Source: Viola odorata
Lineage: Eukaryota > Streptophyta > Magnoliopsida > Malpighiales > Violaceae
Length of the DNA stretch: 64,000 bases
Direction: 5' to 3'
Assembly (NCBI GenBank): GCA_963691705.1
Contig: OY829544.1
Coordinates: 42,615,917 to 42,679,916, forward strand
Position 1 is the first letter of the stretch. Each line of letters begins with the position of its first letter. A program made the translations under genes and the position numbers. Of the stretch, positions 56,348 to 64,000 are shown piece after piece. The notes under the pieces were generated by a model. That model was not told the origin of the DNA and made no database searches. It saw only the letters and a program-made list of their open reading frames with translations.

Positions 56348-59300
56348 CTACTGGGCAGCCCTCCCCCATGCTAACAACCAAGATGAGGACAAGATCATTG
56401 TTCCCAGGCTGTAGGGAAAAGAACTATCCCTGCTCCTTAACCACCTGTACCAAAGCGAGAAGGCGTTGTTGACGATGCGTCTAGGACAGTAATTAGCTTG
56501 CTGAAACACAACCTTGTTTCTGTGTAACCATATGCTCCACACTACCGCATAAAAAAGCATCTTCCACATCTCTCTCACCTGCTCTCCTCTCCTGGGCATT
56601 AACGAAGCCCACGAGCCCCAAGCTACTTCTATAGTCTTTGGTGAACACCAAGACGTTCCCAGCCAAGAAATTATCATGTCCCAACAGCTACCAGCTGTCC
56701 TGCACTGCAGCAATAGATGATGCACATTTTCCCCTTGCATATCACACAGAGGGCAATTATTGTCCTCCTCTCCAAGCATGTTTCGATTTAAAAGGAATTC
56801 TCTAGTCACCACCCTCTCACGCAAGGCCAACCATAGGAAAAACTCCACCCTATATGGCACTAAGTTTGACCAACACGACTCCAACACAGGCATGGTTTGA
56901 AACCGCTGATTGTCTACGCCCTTACACCAAGATCCTACCGAATATTCACCCGAGGAATTAAGTTGCCATTTTATCTGTTTGGCACGAGATTGATTAGATA
57001 CTGCCGGAAGTTGAGATAATAAGCAGGACCATTCATCTCCTTCCCACTCAAACAATTCCCTACGCCACTGACTCGCCCAAACCCACTGCCCCTCCTGCCA
57101 CATGCCATGATCCAGGATATCCCCCTGTTGCTTAATTGCTATATTATACAGCCTTGGATGAGCGAGGGCCAGAGGGATCTTGTTATGCCAAGGGTCCCAC
57201 CAGAAAGTTATAGACCGGCCGTCCCCAACAACCATCTCTATGTGTCTTGACCAAAAATCAAACCAAGTCCCTCCCCTAGCAAAGAGACGAATGATATCGC
57301 TCCAAACGAAGGAAATTTTTGCCCTTTTTTCCATCCACAATTCCCCAATTGTACAGAAGCTATATTGTTTCCTCACTATATTGGCCCATATTTTCGTGCT
57401 CCCTCGGAATATATCCCACACCCACTTAAATAGATAGGCCGCATTAAGAGTCTCAAGATTGCCTATACCCACTCCCCCAAGCTCCTTCGATCTGATCAAG
57501 TCTCCCCATTTCACTTTGGCGTCGCACTCCCTCTAGACTCTTCCCCACTCCACAAGAACCGCCTCGTAATCCCCTCACATTGGCGTCGCACTCCCTTAGG
57601 CATACAGTATATCGACATGTTATAAATAGGAATACTTGAAATCACAACTTTTATTAAAGTAACCCTTCCACCAACAGACAAGAGGTGTCCCTTCCATGTA
57701 GCCAATTTATTCCTCATCTTACCCACAAGGAAATTCCAGCTAGAAGTTCTTCTAGGATTTAATCCCACATAAGAGCCTAAGTATTTGAAAGGTAGTTATT
57801 CATATTTGCATCCTGCTCTCCTAGCTAAGCAACTCCCGACTTCCTCACATAAGTTGACTCCTACAAGTGAGCTCTTGTGAAAATTAACTCGAAGCCCAGA
57901 AAAGGCCTCGAACCAACGGAGAGTTCCTTTCACCCCTTGAATCTCCCGTTCATCGTTATTAACAAAAATGAGAGTGTCATCAGAAAACTGGAGGTGGGTA
58001 ATCCGCCATCCTACTTGATCATTCCCCACACCTTTTAATAACCCCACACTTTTGGCGCGAACCAAAAGGCGATGTAATCCTTCCGCCGCAATATTAAATA
58101 GAAAATGGGACATTGGACACCCTTGACGAAGCCCAAGTCCCACCTCAAACTGACCAGATGGCGATCCATTTATCAAGACAGACACTCTAGTAGTACTCAA
58201 GCATTGAATTATCCAACCCCTCCACCGGTCCCCGAACCCCATCAAGCGCATTACCTCATCCAAGTATCCCCATTCTACCGAGTCATAAGCCTTCTCAAAA
58301 TCCAATTTAAACAGAAGACCTTGTTGATTAGACGTTTTCAAATGGTTCACTACCTCATTCGCAGTCATCACGCAATCTAGAGTCTGTTTGCCTGTCATGA
58401 ATCCGTGTTGTTCCTCACTAATCACCTTCTCAATCATGGTTCCTAATCTCCGCGCTAGGATTTTGGAAATTATTTTGTAGAAACTATTGACAAGACTAAT
58501 CGGACGAAATTCATTAAACCTCTTAGCAGCGTAAACCTTTGGTAGAAGTGTGATAAAAGAGGAGTTGGCCCCCTTGGGAAAAATACCTGTCCTAAAGAAA
58601 CCCACTATCATCATGCATAATTCAGGACCAATGATTCCCCACGAGTTTTGGATGAATTTGAGAGAAAAACCATCCGGCCCAGGGGTCTTCATGTCGTTGC
58701 AACTCTTCACAGCTTCCCATATCTCTTCCTTGGTCACTTCCCTTTCCAACCAAGTTGCCTCGGTTTCGTTCAAACTACTGACACCCAAATCTGGAATCTT
58801 AGGCCTCTCCCAACTCGCTGAACTGAAGAAGGATGAAAAGTGCTAGACTGCAGCTTCTTTAATCGCGTTTGGATCTGAAACGCGCCCTGAAGAGGTCCAA
58901 ATCTCCGTAATATTCTTCCGGAGCATGCTAATTTTAGCTATTCGGTGGAAATACCCAGTGTTTCTGTCCCCCTGAGTATCCCATTTGGTTCTGGTCTTCT
59001 GCCTCCAGAACCTGTCAACTCGCCCCTGTTGTTCCCAAATCTCATTGGCAACCTCTAAGCTCTCTCCTTGTTCCTGTAACGTCAACAATCTTTCGTCTGC
59101 TATCCTTTCAAGCCTTACCTCTTTCTCCTGCAACTCTTCTAACCGCTTCTCCACATGACCAAAGACCTCCCTATTCCAACTTTTGAGTTTCATCTTCAGA
59201 AATCTTAGCTTTTGGATAACTCGACAAGACCCTGGAATTTCGCTTTCAGCTTCATTCCACCACCCCGCCACCTGATCCTTAAACCCAGAGACCTCCCACC

Positions 59301-60036
59301 ACTGACCTTGATCCCTGAACGGCTTGGGACCCCAGCCGGTAGTATCCTGAGTGAGGAGCAGAGGGGTGTGGTCCGATCCATGCCTATGCAGCGCAGCCAA
59401 CCTATCTCTCTGCACATATGGACCCCACCCAGCCTGAATAAATACCCTGTCCAACCTACTTCTACAGATAGAATTCGCCCACGTAAACCGTCTGCCTACT
59501 AACCCCATATCCTGTAACCCACACCTCGCCACCCATTCTTGAAATTCCTTCATACCTCTAGAGTGACCTGTCTCGCTCGACCTATCTGCAAGCAATAAAA
59601 TCTCATTAAAATCTCCTCCCACCAGAACAGGAAGGCCACTGCTTTCGATGCGGTGAGCCAACTCATCCCATAATTGGCCTCTCCTTTCTACGTCATTATA
59701 AGCATATACGTTTAAAACCACACAGTGGAAGTTGTCCTGATTCAACATGCCTTCAAGCCAAATATACCTTTCTCCAACAGTCGCCTGATCCACCGTAAAA
59801 ACACTATTATTCCACACTATTAACAACCCCCCAGACCGCCCATTCGCCGGAGTGTGCACCCACTGCGCCTCCATATTCCCCCATAAGGATTGCATGAAGA
59901 ACGCGTCTATCTCTTCTTTCTTTGTCTCCTATAAAAGACAAAAATCCAATCGATCTCTATGCCAACAACGTTTAATGAAACTCCTCTTCCTAGCCGAAAC
60001 AATTCCTCTGCAATTCCAAGATAATAAATGCACCAT
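56348..60036 (-). pseudogene. LINE ORF2: endonuclease, reverse transcriptase, zinc-binding end; broken
   Basis: From the ATG at 60036 (MVHLLSWNCRGI) the product is an APE-type endonuclease (VGGDFNEI near 59630; SDHTPLLL near 59360), then reverse transcriptase (TPGPDGFSLKF; DFEKAYDSVEWGYLDEV near 58300; GLRQGCPMSHFLFN; FSDD active site near 57990-57980), then the C-terminal zinc-binding motif CPLCDMQGENVHHLLLQC (about 56770-56705) and WSIWLHRNKVVF. Breaks: TAG near 59931, TAG at 58843-58845, TAA near 57795 and a frameshift near 57530. It nicks target DNA and copies the LINE RNA when intact. The stop at 56348 is the natural end. Confidence 0.88.
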
Positions 60037-60070
60037 TTGTTTCAAGAAAACACGTTCTGCTAACAAGCTA

Positions 60071-61594
60071 TCAACTCTGGTTGTGCAATTCAGCACTAAA
60101 TCGTTCCTTATCAAAATTACAGAATGCTACTTCATTTACTTGCTCAGTTAATGAGAGAACTTTACCTACATTCCACGTATATGGCTCGATCATTGTGGCA
60201 TCCCTCACCCGGTTCATACGAGCAATCTCCTCATCTTCTGCTCTCATCACGTTTACCTTTGAACCCACTTCGGAGTGAGCTGATTTCAGACTTCCTGTTT
60301 GTCCAACCAATTTTTTAAATTTGTCACTTTTGCGTCTCAGTGTTACATATGTTACTTCGTCTCGGTTTGCTATTTTGAAAGTGGGTTGACCATTTCCAGT
60401 TGACAACTTATCATCCTCACTCTTACTCTCGTCAAAAGAATTGACCCCACCCCCCATGTCATTCCCTGTCTCACCTTCCTCATCCTCTGAAGACCCATCC
60501 ATCACTTCCTGGTCAGAACTCGTTCCCACCATCCAGTCTATATTAGATATTGCCCCATTCATAGGTTCCTCCTGACAACATATCTCAAAAGTCTTCCCTT
60601 CTATCCTCACCTGCAAAGACTCTCTTATATTAAGTTGATCCGTAGAAATAAGTACCCTTGCTACATCTAATCTCTTTCTTGCCAAAGTATTCTCATCTAC
60701 TGCCACCAACGACCCCAAACGTCCACCTATCTTCTCAAAAGTCATATAACCCCATGCCTGGATAGGGATTCCAACGCATTGAACCCAACATAATTTACCT
60801 CCCTTAGCTATTCCATCGTCCCATGGCACAATCTTAGAAAATAACCTCGAATTAGTGTCCGCTAGGGCTTTGTCCCTGTCAACCTGTCTGTCGAATTCCA
60901 GCCATACTAGGCCCCTACCCATGACACGAGTTTCGCATATCCAACCTGATTCTAAAATCAGTTCTTGAATTTCCGGAATATTTTCTAGTTTCTGAATAAC
61001 CCCGACCGCGCTCCTCTCTAACCATTCTTTATTATCATCCGGGATGTCCAAACTGATCACTTCTATAGTGTCATCACCGTTCTTCTTAATATCATTGTTG
61101 TCCTCATTTACCTGGTGTTTAAGATGACCTTTTACCACGTCCGCTATTGTTCTCCTCGCTGGTCTGGTAACTACCTCGATTGCGTCTGAATGTGTACCCA
61201 AAACAGATCTATCCGAGTTTGCAACCACATGTCCAGCCGACATCCCATCCTGCTTGTGCGACACTGATCCAGTCCTTCCTGGTCTTCCTCCACGACGACC
61301 CAAACTGCTTCTAATAGCCGACGCCCCTATAAATTGCTTATCTAACGCAATCTCCATGTCAATTCTGTTAGCAACCCAATCAAACCTTGCAAAACCAAAC
61401 CGTTTCCCATCTCTATTTCTGCGAGACGGGATGAACACATCGACCAAGGAACCAAATTGTGGTAATGCCCATCGACGAGTGATCAAATATCGGAGAGCTC
61501 TTTGATCCACATGGGATGGTAGGTTTTCTAAATAATAAGTTGTCACTTCTGGCCTGCGTTTCTCCATGGATATTTGTTTTTTCACTCCGACCAC
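60071..61594 (-). CDS. LINE ORF1: RNA-binding protein (RRM, DUF4283-like)
   Basis: An intact frame of 507 residues (MVGVKKQISMEKRRPEV; a second ATG at 61564 is possible). The N-terminus is an RNA recognition motif (TYYLENLPSHVDQRALRYLI; VDVFIPSRRNRDGKRFGFAR, the RNP1 core). A DUF4283-like region follows (GLVWLEFDRQVDRDKAL; CWVQCVGIPIQAWG near residue 260), then acidic and serine-rich sequence. ORF1 proteins of plant LINEs bind the element RNA. It lies directly upstream of ORF2. That this ORF is open while ORF2 is broken suggests fairly recent insertion. Confidence 0.85.
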   Translation of the reverse strand: MVGVKKQISMEKRRPEVTTYYLENLPSHVDQRALRYLITRRWALPQFGSLVDVFIPSRRNRDGKRFGFARFDWVANRIDMEIALDKQFIGASAIRSSLGRRGGRPGRTGSVSHKQDGMSAGHVVANSDRSVLGTHSDAIEVVTRPARRTIADVVKGHLKHQVNEDNNDIKKNGDDTIEVISLDIPDDNKEWLERSAVGVIQKLENIPEIQELILESGWICETRVMGRGLVWLEFDRQVDRDKALADTNSRLFSKIVPWDDGIAKGGKLCWVQCVGIPIQAWGYMTFEKIGGRLGSLVAVDENTLARKRLDVARVLISTDQLNIRESLQVRIEGKTFEICCQEEPMNGAISNIDWMVGTSSDQEVMDGSSEDEEGETGNDMGGGVNSFDESKSEDDKLSTGNGQPTFKIANRDEVTYVTLRRKSDKFKKLVGQTGSLKSAHSEVGSKVNVMRAEDEEIARMNRVRDATMIEPYTWNVGKVLSLTEQVNEVAFCNFDKERFSAELHNQS

Positions 61595-61699
61595 AGTGGG
61601 TGTATCAGTGTATGGCTGAACTCCGATGACAGTGGGTCAACCAAAGGGGGTGAAACCTAACCTGACGGCGGCTAGGTTATATCTGCGCAGAGGAAATAT

Positions 61700-62477
61700 T
61701 CTGTTTGTTTGTGTTATCACTAGCGTACCATTCTATACTATTAGTATTATTATTTAGAGATCTTAATGTATATCAAATGGTATGATACAAATATAAAAAT
61801 AAATATTACCATTTTTATTTTATGGCACAATTGCCACAATTAAATCTTATGTAATCTTTGAACTTTTCTCCTTAAAGGAAAGGACTCGCTTATTTGGCAA
61901 CTGCGCCAATGTCAATGGCTGCAATTAATTAATTAATTGAATGGTCCAATTAATTAATTAATTCACAGCATATACTCTAAAAAAAAACCTCTTGTTATTA
62001 TTTCGTACATAGGTTCGTCGGGTTGGATCCTAGCCCGGGGAATAATGTTAGAACTTTCATATGTGACCTCGTATTAATTCTTTTATATTCATTAAGCTTT
62101 TTTACAACTCATTAAAATAGAACCTTTCAAATTCTAAATGTTATAACTCTCTCGGCTCCTATAAAAGAACTACTTGTAATTTCTGAAAAGGGCAATGAAT
62201 TTTATAAATACAATATTTTCTCGACAATAATATATCTAAACCATAAGCGAATGATTCTCTAAAACCTAAAATTAAAATTAAAAACAAACAAAATCCTGAC
62301 CACGAATGCTGGTGGTAAATATACTATTAATTCACGTTTTACATGACTCCATAAACTTATAAAAAAAAATGCACAGACAAAGTGAGAAGAGAGACAAATC
62401 ACGTGTTTATTTTATTTTTGTTTTCTTTTTGGGGAGGCATAAATTTGCACTACCATTTATTGGGAAAACAATTGGGT
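61700..62477. other. Intergenic upstream region of the polyamine oxidase gene
   Basis: No gene. An AATTAATTAATTAATT run on each side of GAATGGTCC forms a short inverted repeat at 61923-61965. Confidence 0.5.
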
Positions 62478-62576
62478 ACATCATGATGTAGGATGATGAC
62501 ACGTGCTCTAAAAAGTGTTAGAATACTACTATTTTCTATACTTTTGAACATGTGTCATCATCCTACATCATGATCT
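62478..62576. repeat. Imperfect hairpin with CACGTG core upstream of the polyamine oxidase gene
   Basis: The arms ATCATGATGTAGGATGATGA (then CACGTG) at 62480-62505 and the reverse at 62549-62574 differ by one base over 26 bp. Similarity continues inward (about 46 bp per arm in all), leaving a loop of about 10 bases. It ends about 10 bp before the TATA box. Confidence 0.85.
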
Positions 62577-62584
62577 ATTTATTA

Positions 62585-62593
62585 TATATAAAG
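62585..62593 (+). promoter_or_regulatory. TATA box of the polyamine oxidase gene
   Basis: TATATAAAG lies 100 bp upstream of the ATG at 62693, giving a leader of about 70 bases. Confidence 0.6.
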
Positions 62594-62692
62594 CGGGAGG
62601 CTCCGAGGAACTTAGCATACATTCTCATTTAAGATAACGCATTATAAGAAGTTATATCTTAAGTATAGCTGGTGTTATTATAGACCTCAAGA

Positions 62693-64000
62693 ATGAGGAG
62701 CCTAATTTTAACAATGCTCGTCCTTCTTGCGGTGGCAGCCGCCAAAGAAACCCCACCGGCCACCGTCATTATCATCGGAGCAGGAATGTCAGGTGACAAC
62801 AACACATTTATAGCTCCTAAAATTAATTTTACTCCATGTTTTTTTTCTCATTTCTGAACTGTAATGTATTTTTGTAGGTTTAACTGCGGCAAGGACACTT
62901 GATGAAGCTGGAGTTAAGGACATACTGATACTAGAAGCAAGTTCAAGGATCGGAAGGAGGATGATGAAAACAGATTTTGCTGGATTTACTGTTGAGTTGG
63001 GTGCTAACTATATTTTTGGTGGGGGGCCAGTCCATAATCCTATTTTGGAAATTGCTGATAAGCTCAAACTCAAAACTTACCTCAACCACTATGAAAACAT
63101 CACAGCCAACACCTACAAACAAGAGTAATAATTCTAATAATTCATTCATTGTAAACATGTTAACTAATTATTTAATTAATTCATTTGTAAACAAATGTTT
63201 TTTTAATCAATTTTTGTATGGACCAACGACAGAGGTGGACTCTACCCAGAGAAAGTGGTGGAGGCAGTAGACAACGTTGCCGTCGCTAGGGAGGAATTCT
63301 ACGTTAAATTCTCAAAAATCTTATCTTCCAAACCCAACGACGTTGACGTGTCAATCGCGGGAGCCCAGCGCATTCTCAAACAGTATGATCCTTATTCGTG
63401 TTGTTAATCAATTTGTGGGTCAACCTAATACGAATAAACTAGATATAAATTATAAGTATTCAATAAAATTTAAAGATACATCGATCAAAAATGAATTGTA
63501 TAGGAATAATTAATGACTAATTTTTAACTAGCTAGAGTATTTAATTGTAATAATGTGTTTGGTAATTTTTTTTTTCAGGGTACCAAAAACTCCATTGGAA
63601 ATGGTGATAGATTATTATCATGGTGACTATGAGGATGGGGAGGCACCAAAAATGACGAGCTTGAAGCACACATATCCTAGGGAGGAAATGGTTGACCATG
63701 GGGATGAGTCATTATTTGTCTATGATTCTAGAGGATTTGAAATTGTTCCCCAATACATTGCCAAACAGTTTCTTAAACCTAGTTTGAACAGCGACCCTAG
63801 ACTCAAACTTAATAAGGTAATTACACGATACTTTTTAAATAAAAATCGTTGATTCAATTATTATTTATAAAAAAATTACAGACGGACTAAGAGAACTTAA
63901 CTTTTTAATGTTTTGGTGCGGATAAAATTAATGCTCGAATATTTATTTATGAAAATAAAATTTCAGGTTGTTAGGGAGATAATCTACACAAAGGAAGGAG
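62693..64000 (+). CDS. Polyamine oxidase-like FAD-dependent amine oxidase, 5' part (runs off right edge)
   Basis: Exons: 62693-62792, 62878-63124, 63233-63382, 63579-63816 and 63967 onward, all with GT-AG introns that keep frame. The product starts with a signal peptide (MRSLILTMLVLLAVAAA), so it is probably secreted to the apoplast like maize polyamine oxidase. An FAD-binding dinucleotide fold follows (VIIIGAGMSGLTAARTL, ILILEASSRIG), then FTVELGANYIFGG, DYYHGDYEDGEAP and NKVVREIIYTKEG, all in family order. It would oxidise spermine or spermidine, making hydrogen peroxide. The usual GGRM motif reads GRRM here. The first ATG in the leader gives the signal peptide. The 3' part is outside the window. 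Confidence 0.88.

Larger units (their letters stand above)
56182..61690 (-). mobile_element. Near full-length LINE (L1-type), minus strand
   Basis: A 19-base poly-T (56182-56200) marks the 3' end. On the minus strand, in order: a 5' untranslated region (about 61690-61595) with a repeated ACAGTGGGT motif, ORF1 (61594-60071), a 35-bp gap, ORF2 (60036-56348), and a 3' untranslated region. Both ORFs of a complete plant L1-type LINE are present, making it about 5.5 kb. The exact 5' end and the target duplication could not be fixed. Confidence 0.85.

Noticed and set aside
58105..58846. Plus-strand frames opposite LINE ORF2
   Set aside because: They are shadows of the reverse transcriptase on the other strand.

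Overview
The window looks like plant nuclear DNA, probably from a eudicot. It has GT-AG introns, a plant-type tRNA-Asp, and plant lineages of LTR retrotransposons, LINEs, hAT, CACTA and Tc1/mariner elements. By my reading only three loci look like working host genes: a BURP-domain polygalacturonase-1 non-catalytic beta-subunit-like gene (34384-36394, +, two exons), a tRNA-Asp(GTC) gene (37658-37729, +), and the 5' part of a polyamine-oxidase-like flavoenzyme gene (62693 to the right edge, +). Almost everything else is transposable-element sequence, mostly broken.

Region 1-30348 reads as the right-hand half of a deeply nested set of retrotransposon insertions. From inside out I see: Tat-like element A (+, 3' LTR 7463-7981, with antisense genes at 1-6482); it ends inside the RNase H region of Tat-like element B (-, gag-pol 7982-11770, 5' LTR 11806-12402); B starts inside an antisense gene of Tat-like element C (+, 12403-14543); C ends inside an Athila ORF (14544-16611, LTR 17769-19308); Athila ends inside the reverse transcriptase of another Ty3/Gypsy element (-, 19309 to about 28976); that one probably sits just left of the 3' LTR of element D (29028-29710); D ends inside a broken BURP-gene copy (29711-30348). 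Each left half should lie outside the window in mirror order. The second Gypsy element is also split in its gag by a tandem TRIM array (22295-26945, 5-bp target duplication), which is itself split by a 3.7-kb hAT element (22931-26616, perfect 8-bp target duplication).

Tat-like elements A and C carry antisense genes just upstream of their 3' LTR. Element A has four in a row, each with its own TATA-like box; two encode proteins with a Transposase_28 (gypsy-type transposon) region and are interrupted by plausible introns.

From 30.3 to 62.4 kb the host genes sit among smaller insertions: three LINE copies (30349-31436, 43412-45529, 56182 to about 61690), Stowaway-like MITEs, a 5.3-kb mariner element (45575-50883) with an unusual second gene pair and a 115-bp minisatellite, CACTA and hAT remnants, and a solo Tat-like LTR with a perfect 5-bp target duplication (55016-55715). 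An imperfect hairpin carrying a CACGTG core lies just upstream of the polyamine-oxidase TATA box.

No database search was possible. Family names rest on motifs and element structure read from the sequence.
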